From: Treponema sp.
Lineage (GTDB): Bacteria; Spirochaetota; Spirochaetia; Treponematales; Treponemataceae
DNA: 64,000 bases
Assembly: GCA_022010055.1 (NCBI GenBank)
Contig: CP091737.1
Span: 1,798,001 to 1,862,000 of the forward strand
Reading direction: 5' to 3'
The notes under the pieces are model-generated. The model saw nothing but the letters and a program-made list of their open reading frames with translations, had not been told where the DNA came from and ran no database searches. Position 1 is the stretch's first letter. Each line of letters opens with the position of its first letter. This document shows, one piece after another, positions 48,027-57,161 of this stretch. The position numbers and the translations under genes are program-made.

Positions 48027-49258
48027 TTGGCTTCATTTTCAAGAACAACCGCATTCACATTGTTTTTTAGCATTTTTACCTGCCTGCCCCTGAAAGTCGC
48101 AATCTGCCAAGGGGGGGGGGAACAGACAACATAAAAACTGAGCTTTTTTCTGCAAACGCGCAGCTCGCAATGGCAGAAAAAGACTACAAGGTCACAGCCG
48201 GCGATGTATACACACTTTCTTTTTATCAAAACGGAGCCGGCTCTTCCTACACAATAATTGTTGATTCAACGTACAAAATTAAAATCGCAAATCTTGGCGC
48301 AATAAACTGCGAAAACCTTTCTTTTATTCAGCTTAAAAAAAATATAGAAACACTCGTCATGCGGAATTACCCTTTAAGCGTCGTAACTTTCGCCATGCTC
48401 CAGCCAAGCGTTTTTAACGTCTTTATAAAAGGCGAGGTTTTTTCCGCGCACGAAACAAAGGCATGGGCTTTAACAAGACTTTCAGACATTTTGCCGGCCG
48501 CGGAACTTACACAATTTTCTTCAACCCGAAATATAAAAATCAAAAGTCCGGACGGAAAAACAAAAACCTGCGACCTGTTCAAGGCAAAAAGAAACGCCGA
48601 CTTTTCCGAAAATCCGTACTTACGCCCCGGCGATGAAATTGAATTTTCCAGGACAGAGCGAAAAGTTTCAATTTCCGGCTCTGTGGAACGCCCGGGAACT
48701 TACGAGCTTTTAGACGATGACAATCTTTTTAACCTGATTAACACATACGCAAGAGGAACAACAAAAACCGCAAACCTTTTTAAAATTCGCCTTATACGTT
48801 TTGAAAATTCAGAAAACCAGAGTGAATCCCATAATAAAATCATATATCTGGATGAAAATTCAATAAAACAGAATTTCTTGCTAGCCGACATGGACTCAAT
48901 TTACATTCCTGACCAAAATGAAATCAACTCATCTATTGAAATAAAGGGTGTAATAAAAAATCCTGCAAACGGCTACTCGGAAACAGATGCCTACAATGCA
49001 CGCTCATACAACATATATAGAAGAAAACTTTCATTCTTTGCAACAGAAACATACGCTTCCCTGCTCCGAAGAAACCGCGACATTTTTACAGTCTTTTCCG
49101 ACCTTAAGAACATTTACATACAGCGCGGAAACGAACAGATAAAACTGCAAGCCGACAAAATCCTGGATGACTTAAGTTTTGAAAACGAAATTTTTGTACA
49201 AAAGGAAGATGTGATGGTTGTGCCGTACATGGCCTTGTTCAACAACGACGAAGAGTAA
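48027..49258 (+). CDS. SLBB polysaccharide export protein with intragenic poly-G switch (out of frame as read)
   Basis: A signal peptide starts at TTG 48027 with AGAGAGG upstream: MASFSRTTAFTLFFSIFTC... reaching CAA and then G10 (48111-48120). As read, this frame stops at TAA 48132. With 11 or 8 G it runs on as TDNIKTELFSANAQLAMAEKDYKVTAGD into the long frame, giving about 410 residues. The body is a close paralogue of the SLBB protein at 45271 (IANLGAINCENLSF, ERKVSISGSVERPGTYELLDDDNL) but ends about 100 residues earlier, without the last SLBB repeat and C-terminal helix. An internal ATG at 48170 would lack the signal peptide. Divergent from the wzz-like operon. Confidence 0.78.
48111..48120 (+). 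repeat. Intragenic G10 tract (contingency locus)
   Basis: Ten consecutive G directly after the signal peptide of the SLBB gene. The upstream start codon and the long downstream frame differ by one base modulo three, so G11 or G8 would be ON and G10 or G9 OFF. Confidence 0.8.
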
Positions 49259-49283
49259 TCTGCCGCGCAGAAAAAATGGAGCG

Positions 49284-49500
49284 CAGGGCAAACGCATTAT
49301 AAATAATTTAAGTAAACTTTGGCGCGAAGGAACGGTTTCGTGGTCAAAAACACTCTGATTGTTGAGACCGCGCGAGCGGTCAATTCTATAGTTACTTTGC
49401 AACAATCAGCGTGTAGCGCATTATTGCGCGATTTTGAACCACGAAACCGTGACTGGGAGCAGTTTTTTTTGCTGAATACATTTATAATGCGTTTGCCCTG
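49284..49500. repeat. Nested palindromic element, family B copy 2 (complete)
   Basis: 217 bases with 21-bp perfect terminal inverted repeats beginning CAGGGCAAACGC. Inside are ACGGTTTCGTGGT/ACCACGAAACCGT arms, CTGATTGTTG/CAACAATCAG arms and a central GACCGC-GCGA-GCGGTC hairpin, so nearly the whole element folds into one branched stem. Begins 25 bases after the truncated SLBB gene. Confidence 0.88.
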
Positions 49501-49519
49501 AAATGGAGCAAAAAATACA

Positions 49520-49548
49520 ATGACATTATCTTGTTTTTAGGATATACT
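49520..49548 (+). promoter_or_regulatory. Promoter of the diaminobutyrate aminotransferase gene
   Basis: ATGACA, 17-base spacer, TATACT. Unlike the leaderless genes here, about 65 bases of 5' leader follow. Confidence 0.5.
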
Positions 49549-49553
49549 TTTCT

Positions 49554-49590
49554 CCCCGACGAAAAACACTGCCGTTGTCAGCGGCCGGGG
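49554..49590 (+). promoter_or_regulatory. Structured 5' leader of dat
   Basis: CCCCG...CCGGGG outer stem enclosing GCCG-TTGTCA-GCGGC. Followed by GGAGAA and the ATG. A small regulatory RNA structure is possible; it matches no riboswitch I can name. Confidence 0.4.
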
Positions 49591-49620
49591 AAACATAATC
49601 CTAAGTAATGGAGAACGTCG

Positions 49621-50970
49621 ATGTCAGAAAAAGGCACCAATCAGTATTACATTACCAGACAGGATTCCACAGAATCTAATGCCCGAAGTTATCCGCGCAA
49701 ATTCCCATTTGCACTGGCAAAAGCCAAAGGATCTTGGGTTGAGGACATTGAAGGAAACAAATATCTGGATTTTTTGTGCGGAGCTGGAACTCTTGCACTT
49801 GGTCACAATGACGATGAAATTAATCAGGCAATGATTGAAATGCTTCAAAGCGATTTTCCGCTTCACACGCTTGATTTAACCACCCCTGTAAAAGATGAAT
49901 TTATTCAGACCGTAATTCAGCATCTTCCAAAAGAACTTGCCGAAAACTGTAAAATTCAATTTTGCTCGCCAAGCGGAACGGATGCCACAGACGCGGCCTT
50001 AAAACTCTGTAAAACCGCGACAGGCCGTTCAAGTATCGTGGCATTTCAGGGCGGTTTCCACGGAATGGGACACGGAGCGCTTGCCTGCACAGGAAATCTG
50101 GGCGCAAAAAACAAAGTAAACGGACTTATGGCTGGAGTCCAGCACTTTCCTTATCCAGATACATACAGAAATCATTTTGGGTTAAAAGGCGAAGCCGCAA
50201 TTGACGCGGCCTGCAATTATTTTGAGACAGCTCTTAAAGATCCGGAAAGCGGAATCACAAAACCGGCCGCTGTAATTCTTGAGCCTATCCAGGGCGAAGG
50301 CGGAGTTAATCCCGCGCCGGAAAAATTTCTACAGACAGTCCGAAGGGTAACGCAGGAGCTTGACATCCCCCTGATTGTTGATGAAATACAGTGCGGAATC
50401 GGCCGCAGCGGAAAACTTTTTGCGTTTGAATACGCGGGAATTGTTCCTGATGTAATCCTTGTTTCCAAGGCAATCGGCGGTTCCCAGCCGCTTTCAATCG
50501 TAATATACAACAAAAAACTTGACGTATGGGGACCTGGAGCGCATACAGGAACATTCCGGGGAAACCAGCTTGCCATGAAAGCCGGAACAATTGTTCTAAA
50601 CAGAGTTTCAAAGCCGGAATTTCTTTCAGAAGTCGTGCGCAAAGGAAATATGATTACTTCCCGGATGAATGCGCTTAAAGAAAAAGTCAGAATTATCGGC
50701 GATGTCCGCGGAAAAGGACTTATGATTGGCTGCGAATTTGTAAACCCAAAAGAAGCAAAAGACTGCTGCGGATTGTTTCCTCCGAACGGAGAGGCGGCCG
50801 CAAAAATTCAAAGCATCTGTTTTAAGAACAAGCTTGTAATGGAAAAAGGCGGAAGAAACGGCTCGGTAATGCGATGCCTGTGCGCCTTGACTGTTACCGA
50901 CGAAGAAATTGACAGGGCGATGAACATTTTTGAATCAGCCGTTATTGAAGTAAACAAAGAATACGTTTAA
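49621..50970 (+). CDS. dat: L-2,4-diaminobutyrate:2-oxoglutarate aminotransferase
   Basis: 449 residues, class III PLP aminotransferase. FCSPSGTDATDAALKL, GGFHGMGHGALACTG, VDEIQCGIGRSGKLFAFE and VLVSKAIGGSQPLS (PLP Lys) are present, and the overall pattern (YPRKFPFALAKAKGSWVEDIEG, FPLHTLDLTTPVKDEF) fits diaminobutyrate aminotransferases of the Dat/EctB type. It makes L-2,4-diaminobutyrate from aspartate semialdehyde. A group II PLP decarboxylase, the usual partner for making 1,3-diaminopropane, lies 2 kb downstream. GGAGAA precedes the ATG. Confidence 0.85.
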   Translation: MSEKGTNQYYITRQDSTESNARSYPRKFPFALAKAKGSWVEDIEGNKYLDFLCGAGTLALGHNDDEINQAMIEMLQSDFPLHTLDLTTPVKDEFIQTVIQHLPKELAENCKIQFCSPSGTDATDAALKLCKTATGRSSIVAFQGGFHGMGHGALACTGNLGAKNKVNGLMAGVQHFPYPDTYRNHFGLKGEAAIDAACNYFETALKDPESGITKPAAVILEPIQGEGGVNPAPEKFLQTVRRVTQELDIPLIVDEIQCGIGRSGKLFAFEYAGIVPDVILVSKAIGGSQPLSIVIYNKKLDVWGPGAHTGTFRGNQLAMKAGTIVLNRVSKPEFLSEVVRKGNMITSRMNALKEKVRIIGDVRGKGLMIGCEFVNPKEAKDCCGLFPPNGEAAAKIQSICFKNKLVMEKGGRNGSVMRCLCALTVTDEEIDRAMNIFESAVIEVNKEYV

Positions 50971-51026
50971 TGCCGGCGAAACTTCAGGACAAACAATGAA
51001 TACGTCAGCCTAGACATTAGCGTGGC

Positions 51027-51079
51027 AAAAAAAATGCTGTCCAGAAAAAGCAAAAGCTTTTAACCGGACAGCATTTTTT
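51027..51079. terminator. Bidirectional terminator between dat and the SPFH gene
   Basis: AAAAATGCTGTCC pairs perfectly with GGACAGCATTTTT; A/T runs on both sides. Shared by the convergent genes. Confidence 0.88.
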
Positions 51080-51108
51080 ATTTTACGGCCGGAGGCACTG
51101 CGGAAACT

Positions 51109-51999
51109 CTATTTTTTCCCAAGTTCTGTAAGACTTGCAACAAGTCCTGCCGCCGCCTGAATATCGGAAGGAATTATAATTTTTGTAGCCTGACCGTCCG
51201 CCGCTTTTTCAAACGCTTCCAGCGCGCGAAGACGAATCACCGCCTCGTCCGGAGCAGACTCCTTTATCATTTTAAGTCCTTGCGCCGTAGCTTCCTGAAC
51301 TTCGCGAATCGCCTCGGCTTCACCCTTCGCCTTTTGAACAGCGGCTTCCTTCTGCGCTTCCGCCCTAAGAATCACCGCCTGCTTTTCTCCCTCGGCCTCA
51401 AGAATCGCGGACTGCTTATGCCCTTCCGCAATAAGAATCTGTTCGCGGCGCTCCCGTTCAGCGCGCATCTGTTTTTCCATAGCCTCGCGGATTGCCTGCG
51501 GCGGCTCGATATTCTTTACCTCAACGCGGGTCACCTTAAGCCCCCACGGATCGGTCGCCTCGTCAAGAATCGAACGCATTTTTGTATTGATTACATCCCG
51601 GCTTGTCAGAGTTTCATCAAGCTCAAGCTCGCCGATTATATTTCTTAAAGTTGTAGCGGTCAGATTTTCAAGCGCCTTCAGCGGATTTTCAACGCCGTAG
51701 GTGTAAAGCTTCGGATCTGTAACCTGGCAGTAGACAACTGTATCAATCTGCATTGTAACATTATCTTTTGTGATAACCGGCTGCGGCGGAAAATCCATCA
51801 CGCGCTCCTTAAGGCTCATTACATTCGCAATGCGGTCGATAAACGGAAACTTCACATGAAGCCCGACATTCCAAGTTGAGCAATACGCTCCAAGCCGCTC
51901 AATAACAAACGCTCTTGACTGCGGAACAACACGCACGTTCACAAGAATCAAAACAAGAACAATAACAAGAACTGCGACAATTACCCAGGTTAAACCCAT
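51109..51999 (-). CDS. SPFH/Band 7 protein (QmcA/stomatin-like)
   Basis: 296 residues. N-terminal membrane helix (VIVAVLVIVLVLILVNV), SPFH domain with VPQSRAFVIERLGAYCSTWNVGL and NIIGELELDETLTSRDVINTKM, then an Ala/Glu-rich coiled coil (EGHKQSAILEAEGEKQAVILRAEAQKE). Forms large oligomers at the membrane and often influences FtsH or membrane order. Paired with NfeD upstream, the common arrangement. GGGGG precedes the ATG. Confidence 0.92.
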   Translation of the reverse strand: MGLTWVIVAVLVIVLVLILVNVRVVPQSRAFVIERLGAYCSTWNVGLHVKFPFIDRIANVMSLKERVMDFPPQPVITKDNVTMQIDTVVYCQVTDPKLYTYGVENPLKALENLTATTLRNIIGELELDETLTSRDVINTKMRSILDEATDPWGLKVTRVEVKNIEPPQAIREAMEKQMRAERERREQILIAEGHKQSAILEAEGEKQAVILRAEAQKEAAVQKAKGEAEAIREVQEATAQGLKMIKESAPDEAVIRLRALEAFEKAADGQATKIIIPSDIQAAAGLVASLTELGKK

Positions 52000-52014
52000 A
52001 AAAATCCCCCAAAT

Positions 52015-52473
52015 CTAGTCTTTTATTTTTACTGACAATGTATTTCCGTCAACTTTTACAATTTTGCAGACAGAACCTTCCGGAATATCCGACTCATCCT
52101 GCTCATCTGCATTTTTAGCGCTCCAGATTACGCCATTCTTTGCCTTGACCTCGCCTTTTTCAAACCTGGAAATTCTTTTTGTCACAAGAACTTCCTGACC
52201 TTCCATAGAATTTACGTTCGTTTTATCCTTGCCAAGCTTCAGTTTTTTCACTGCGAAAGGACGCGTTGTAAGAACAAGGACAATCGTCAGCACAAGAAAA
52301 AGAATCAGCTGCCATTTCAACGGCATATTCGTCCGGCTTACAAAAATCATTACAAAAGCGGAAATCGCGCCCCAGACTGTCGTAAGCGCAAAAGTCGCGG
52401 CTTCAATAACGACGCATAAAAGCATCACTCCAAGCCAGAACCACATAAGATTATTCATAAGAAACATATACAT
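52015..52473 (-). CDS. NfeD-family membrane protein
   Basis: 152 residues. Three to four helices then a C-terminal OB-fold domain (VLVTKRISRFEKGEVKAKNGVIWSAK, IPEGSVCKIVKVDGNTLSVKI). Partner of the SPFH protein, 15 bases apart. TTGGTC-17-TAAAAT then 6 bases to the ATG at 52473; an ATG at 52458 is an alternative. Confidence 0.88.
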   Translation of the reverse strand: MYMFLMNNLMWFWLGVMLLCVVIEAATFALTTVWGAISAFVMIFVSRTNMPLKWQLILFLVLTIVLVLTTRPFAVKKLKLGKDKTNVNSMEGQEVLVTKRISRFEKGEVKAKNGVIWSAKNADEQDESDIPEGSVCKIVKVDGNTLSVKIKD

Positions 52474-52477
52474 ATTT

Positions 52478-52678
52478 CTATTTTATCATATCTTTTATTT
52501 CAGACCAAACAGAAACTGAAGCTTTTTTATTATTTTTCGCGTAACACAGCGCCTTGTCCGCATTCTGCACAACCACATCGATATTGTCGCATTTTTCCAC
52601 ATCCTGATTCGTGCTCATTCCCATGCTGAAGCCAAGGCGGCGGTTTTCCGGAACTTCTATGTCATTTTTTTTCAACAA
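52478..52678 (-). pseudogene. C-terminal remnant of a GGDEF diguanylate cyclase gene
   Basis: Only the last 65 or so residues remain: RRLGFSMGMSTNQ followed by VVVQNADKALCYAKNNKK, the terminal strand and helix of a GGDEF domain (ADxALYxAK). The GG(D/E)EF active site and everything upstream are missing. A family C element begins 16 bases away at the broken end. No start signal, so this is a fragment. Confidence 0.7.
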
Positions 52679-52694
52679 AAAACAAAACTAAATA

Positions 52695-52881
52695 GCCTAG
52701 ACGTCGAGTTTTTTGTAAAAAGAATAAAAGCGCAGGCAGATTTACAATTTGTGAAGATTTTTGGCGATTGAATTAATTAAAGTGCGGAGCACCCGAATTC
52801 GAGCCAAATCCATCTGAGCAAATTGGAAACCTGCCGAGAGCGTTCTTTCATAATTTGCAAAAAAAAAACTCGAAATTAAGG
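52695..52881. repeat. MITE-like element, family C copy 3 (inverted, short form)
   Basis: 187 bases, flanked by TA at 52693-52694 and 52882-52883, opposite in orientation to copies 1, 2, 4 and 5. Lacks the ~20-base CGCTACGCTTGTAT segment present in copies 1, 2 and 5. Confidence 0.88.
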
Positions 52882-52920
52882 CTAAATAATGTTATAAATG
52901 TGTTTTTTTATTTTTTTATG

Positions 52921-52926
52921 TATAAT
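52921..52926 (+). promoter_or_regulatory. Predicted leaderless -10 box of the decarboxylase gene
   Basis: TATAAT, then AAAGCC, then the ATG at 52933. The promoter lies 38 bases outside the family C element. Confidence 0.5.
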
Positions 52927-52932
52927 AAAGCC

Positions 52933-54368
52933 ATGAAAAATATTTTCCTTACAAACGACCAGACTTCAAAAGACGAATATAAAAAAATAATAAATGAAAC
53001 CGCCGAGGCGATTACAAACGCTTTTTCAACAGACACGGCTTATTCTGGCCCGACTCCGCAGGAACTAAAAAAAATCATCCATCAGGATTCAATTTTGCCG
53101 GAAAAAGGATTAGGCTGGCAAAAAACGCTGGAACTTGCAAAAGATAAAATTCTTCCAAACCTGCTTCGTCCCTCATCCACAGATTATATGCCGCATCTTC
53201 ACTCGCCTTCGGTCATGGAATCAATTGCCGGCGAGCTTATAATCTCAACGTTCAACCAGTCGATGGACAGCTGGGACCAGGGACCCGTGGCAACAGAAAT
53301 TGAACTTGAGGTAATCGCCAACCTGTGCAAACAGTTCGGTTTCCGCCGAGGCTCTGATGAATTTTTACATCCGGGGGAAGCCAGTCCAACGAAACTGCGA
53401 TGATTCTTGCGCGCGACTGGTTTATTTCAAAAATAATGAATTTCGATGTGAAAAAGCACGGTCTTCCGGAAAATTTCAAGCAACTGCGGATTTACACAAG
53501 CGAAATCAGCCATTTTTCAATGGAAAAAACAGCGCATATTCTTGGGCTAGGCTACGAAAGCGTTGTAAAAGTTCCTGTGGACGAAAACAAAAGAATGAAT
53601 TTCGGAGCATTGAATTACCTTGTGCAAAAAGATATTGCAGCCGGAAACATTCCGTTCCTTGTTGTAGCGACAATCGGAACAACAGACTTCGGGTCAATTG
53701 ATCCCGTTGAACAGATTTCCGCGCTTTGCGGCCATTACAATATGTGGCTTCACGCAGATGCGGCTTACGGCTCCGGCCTGATTATGAGCGAAATATTCCT
53801 GCAAGGTAAAAAATCTTTACCTTTGCGACTCAATAACCGTTGATTTTCACAAAATGTTCCTTCAGCCTATAAGCTGTTCCGCTCTTCTTGTAAAAAAAGC
53901 CGAAGATTTCGAAGCGCTCACAATCCATGCGGATTACCTGAACAGAACAGAAGACGAAGAGGACGGATACACGAATCTTGTTGACAAATCCCTTCAGACA
54001 ACAAGACGCTTTGACGCTTAAAAGTATGGCTGAGTTTCCAGATGCGCGGAAAAGAAGAATGGAGCGACATTATCACAAAAAATGTCGAAAACGCAAAAGA
54101 ACTTTATTCAATCATAAAAGACAATGAAAATTTTGAAGTTGTAACAGAGCCGGAAATAACTTCCGTAGTGTTCAGGCACATTAAAGGCGATGAGACAAAC
54201 AAAAAAATCAGAAGAAAACTTCTTCACAAGCATGGAATTGTAATCGGACAGACAGTTTCAAACGGAAATGTCTGCCTTAAATTCACACTGCTGAACCCGC
54301 TTATGACGCGCGAAAAACTCGCTGCGCTCGTTTCGCTGATTCAGCAGATTGCAGAAGAAACAGAATAA
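52933..54368 (+). CDS. Group II PLP-dependent decarboxylase, probably L-2,4-diaminobutyrate decarboxylase (three frameshifts)
   Basis: Fragments add up to about 478 residues. GPTPQELKKII and STDYMPHLHSPSVMESIAGE in the first third, then HPGGSQSNETAMILARDWF, LHADAAYGSGLIMSE, and DSITVDFHKMFLQPISCS with the PLP-binding Lys (HK). Frame breaks: near 53373 (G5, one G short), near 53810 (A6) and near 54017 (GCTTAAAA, one T short). All are in homopolymers. With dat it could make 1,3-diaminopropane, a precursor of norspermidine; aromatic amino acid or glutamate decarboxylase remain alternatives. If the breaks are real the gene is dead. Confidence 0.75.
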
Positions 54369-54381
54369 CGCCAGTGGCTTT

Positions 54382-56091
54382 CTAAAAATCCTGCCTGATG
54401 TTTTCCTGAGCCTTTCCCTTGTCTTTTTCCCGGATTTCCACGCGGCGGATTTTTCCAGAAATTGTCTTTGGCAATTCCTTTACAAATTCAAAGATTCTAG
54501 GGCATTTGTACATCGCAGTATTTTCCTTTGCAAATGTAGAAAGCTCAGTTTCCATTTCCTTAGGATCTTTTTCGTCGTATCCAGGAGAAAGAACGATTGT
54601 AGCCTTAACGGCCATGCCGCGCTTCGGGTCTTCAACGCCGGTAACAGCACATTCCATTACAGCCGGATGCTGCTGAAGGATTGACTCAACTTCAAAAGGA
54701 CTTACCCGGTAACCGGCAGTCTTGATAATATCGTCCTTTCGGCCGACAAACCAGACATATCCATCCTTATCCATATAGACATTGTCGCCTGTGTGGTAAA
54801 CGCCGCCGTCAAATGCGTTTGCAGTAAGAACAACATCCTTGTGATAGCCCATAAGAAGTCCGAACGGACGCCCGTGCTCAACATGGATGCAAAGCTCGCC
54901 GGTTTCTCCCGCAGGAACTGGATTATTGTTTGAATTCAAAATCTCAACATCATAAAGAGGATTCGGCCGTCCCATTGAGCCTGGACGTATCGCAGAATAT
55001 TCAAGGAAATTTCCACATATAATAGTAGATTCAGTCTGACCGTAGCCTTCGTAAATTTTCTTTCCAGTCTGCTCAAGCCACTTGTTAAAAACCTCGCCGT
55101 TCAAGGCTTCGCCGGCCGTACTAAAGCGTGTGCATTTGCTTAAATCGTAATTGCTCAAATTCTGGCGAACCAGATACCTGTAAACTGTAGGCGGCGCACA
55201 GAACGTTGTAAGTCCATATTTTGAAATCATTTCAAGCATTTTTGTAGGCTTAAAGCTGTTCATGTCATAGACAAACAATGCTGTTCCGGCAATCCACTGT
55301 CCGTAGAGTTTTCCCCACGTAGATTTTGCCCAGCCAGTTTCCGCAATCGTAAGGTGAAGCCCGTCCTCCACAACACCGTGCCAATATTTTGCAGTGATTA
55401 TATGGCCAATCGGGTAATCATAATCCTGAAGCACCATTTTTGGATAGCCAGAAGTTCCTGAAGTAAAATAAAGCAGCATAGGATCTTTATTGTGCGTCGC
55501 GGCATCTCCAACAGGACGAGGAAATTCCGGCGGAAGGCGCTCATATTCCTCGTGAAAGCTTATCCATCCATCACGCTTTTCGTTTCCTACTGTAACAAGA
55601 TATTTTACTGTGGAAGACTTTGGCATCGCCTTGTCTATCTCACCCTGAATATTAGGATTGTCGTAGGAAATAATCATCTTAACATCAGCGGCGTTTGCCC
55701 GGTATTCAATATCTGACTGAAGAAGCTGATCTGTCGCAGGAATTACAATCGCACCAATACGGTGAAGGGCCGGCATCAGAATCCACCATTCGTAGCGGCG
55801 GCGCAAAACCAGCATAACAGTATCGCCTTTTTTTATTCCTTTTGAAACAAGCCAGTAAGCAGCACGTTTTGATTCGCGCGAAATGTCATCAAAAGTAAAA
55901 TTTTTCTCCTCTCCATTATCATCAACCCAGACCAATGCGCGTTTTCCCGGAAACTCTGTTGCATAACGATCAATAATATCATAGGCAAAGTTAAAATCTT
56001 CCTTTGTTTTTAACCTGCAGTGTTTTTTAAAATCATCGTAATCCTTAAAATCCCGGTCCTCAACAAGAAAATCATGATATAAAGCAGACAT
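54382..56091 (-). CDS. Acyl-CoA/acetyl-CoA synthetase (AMP-forming)
   Basis: 569 residues of the ANL superfamily, close to medium-chain acyl-CoA synthetases. AMP-binding P-loop LLYFTSGTSGYPKM, GYGQTEST (A5), YHTGDNVYMDKDGYVWFVGRKDDIIKTAGYRVSP (A7-A8 hinge) and the catalytic Lys in LPKTISGKIRR. Activates acetate or short/medium fatty acids to CoA esters. CAGGAG lies before the ATG. Convergent with the decarboxylase gene (13-base gap). Confidence 0.9.
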   Translation of the reverse strand: MSALYHDFLVEDRDFKDYDDFKKHCRLKTKEDFNFAYDIIDRYATEFPGKRALVWVDDNGEEKNFTFDDISRESKRAAYWLVSKGIKKGDTVMLVLRRRYEWWILMPALHRIGAIVIPATDQLLQSDIEYRANAADVKMIISYDNPNIQGEIDKAMPKSSTVKYLVTVGNEKRDGWISFHEEYERLPPEFPRPVGDAATHNKDPMLLYFTSGTSGYPKMVLQDYDYPIGHIITAKYWHGVVEDGLHLTIAETGWAKSTWGKLYGQWIAGTALFVYDMNSFKPTKMLEMISKYGLTTFCAPPTVYRYLVRQNLSNYDLSKCTRFSTAGEALNGEVFNKWLEQTGKKIYEGYGQTESTIICGNFLEYSAIRPGSMGRPNPLYDVEILNSNNNPVPAGETGELCIHVEHGRPFGLLMGYHKDVVLTANAFDGGVYHTGDNVYMDKDGYVWFVGRKDDIIKTAGYRVSPFEVESILQQHPAVMECAVTGVEDPKRGMAVKATIVLSPGYDEKDPKEMETELSTFAKENTAMYKCPRIFEFVKELPKTISGKIRRVEIREKDKGKAQENIRQDF

Positions 56092-56119
56092 TTTATGCTC
56101 CTGTAAAAATCAATATCTA

Positions 56120-56305
56120 GCCCGAATTTCGAGTTTTTTTACAAATTACGAAAGAACGCTTTCGGCATATTTCCAATTTGCTCAGATGGATTTGGCTCGA
56201 ATTCGGGTGCTCCGCACTTTTATTAATTCAATCGCCAAAAATCTTCACAAATTGCAAATCTGCCTGCGCTTTTATTCTTTTTACAAAAAAACTCGATATT
56301 CAACC
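56120..56305. repeat. MITE-like element, family C copy 4 (short form)
   Basis: 186 bases, TA at 56118-56119 and 56306-56307. Lacks the ~20-base internal segment, like copy 3. Confidence 0.88.
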
Positions 56306-56365
56306 TATAAATAAGACAAACAAACTTTCTAAAGGTTTCAATTATTTTATCACACATTTTAAAAG

Positions 56366-56394
56366 TTGAACATTATCCGCGCAACCTGTATAAT
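56366..56394 (+). promoter_or_regulatory. Leaderless promoter of the pseudouridine synthase gene
   Basis: TTGAAC, 17-base spacer, TATAAT, 6 bases (CCGTTT), ATG at 56401. Confidence 0.65.
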
Positions 56395-56400
56395 CCGTTT

Positions 56401-57156
56401 ATGAAGAAAATTCCTGACTACACAACCATTTATTCAGATAACGACATTGTTATCCTTAACAAAAAAAGCGGACTTTTAATCGCCGCAGACCGATACGACC
56501 AGGACGCTCCGCGTCTTGACCTTATTGCCGAAAAAGAATTTGGAAAACTTTATGCAGTTCACCGCATAGACAAAGATACTTCAGGAATTATTATCTACGC
56601 ACGAAATCCAGAGGCGCACAGAAATATTTCGGAGCAGTTCCAGGAACGAAAAGTTCAAAAAGTCTACCACTGCATTGTCCACGGAAGACCGATGTGGGAC
56701 ACATTGCGCGTTGAGCTTCCGCTTTTACCGGACGGAGACCCGCGGCACAGAACTGTTGTAAACAAGAGATTCGGAAAACCTTCCATAACAGATTTCAAGG
56801 TGATTGCGGAATGCGGTTCATACACATGGATTGAGGCGCGCCCGAAAACAGGCAGAACGCACCAGATTCGTGTCCACCTGGCAGAAAACGGATTCAGCAT
56901 TGTATGCGACCCGCTTTACAGCGGAAACCAGAAACCGATACGCCTGAGCGAAATAAAACGTTCCTGGAGGGGAAACGAGGACGAAGAACAGCCGCTGCTA
57001 AGCCGTCTTGCGCTTCACGCATACAGAATAACTTTTGAACACCCAAAAACAAGAGAACAGGTTTCATTTACGGCGCCATATCCTAAAGATTTGGAAGCTA
57101 CAAGAAAGCAAATGGAAAAAATTTTCGGAGCAAATCCGTTAAAATCAGATGAATAA
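56401..57156 (+). CDS. RluA-family pseudouridine synthase
   Basis: 251 residues. Catalytic block HRIDKDTSGIIIYA with the essential Asp, KVYHCIVHG, and RTHQIRVHLAENG. No S4 domain. Isomerises uridine in rRNA or tRNA; the exact target (RluA, RluC or RluD-like) cannot be told. The omptin-like gene follows at once and may be cotranscribed. Confidence 0.92.
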   Translation: MKKIPDYTTIYSDNDIVILNKKSGLLIAADRYDQDAPRLDLIAEKEFGKLYAVHRIDKDTSGIIIYARNPEAHRNISEQFQERKVQKVYHCIVHGRPMWDTLRVELPLLPDGDPRHRTVVNKRFGKPSITDFKVIAECGSYTWIEARPKTGRTHQIRVHLAENGFSIVCDPLYSGNQKPIRLSEIKRSWRGNEDEEQPLLSRLALHAYRITFEHPKTREQVSFTAPYPKDLEATRKQMEKIFGANPLKSDE

Positions 57157-57161
57157 AAAAA

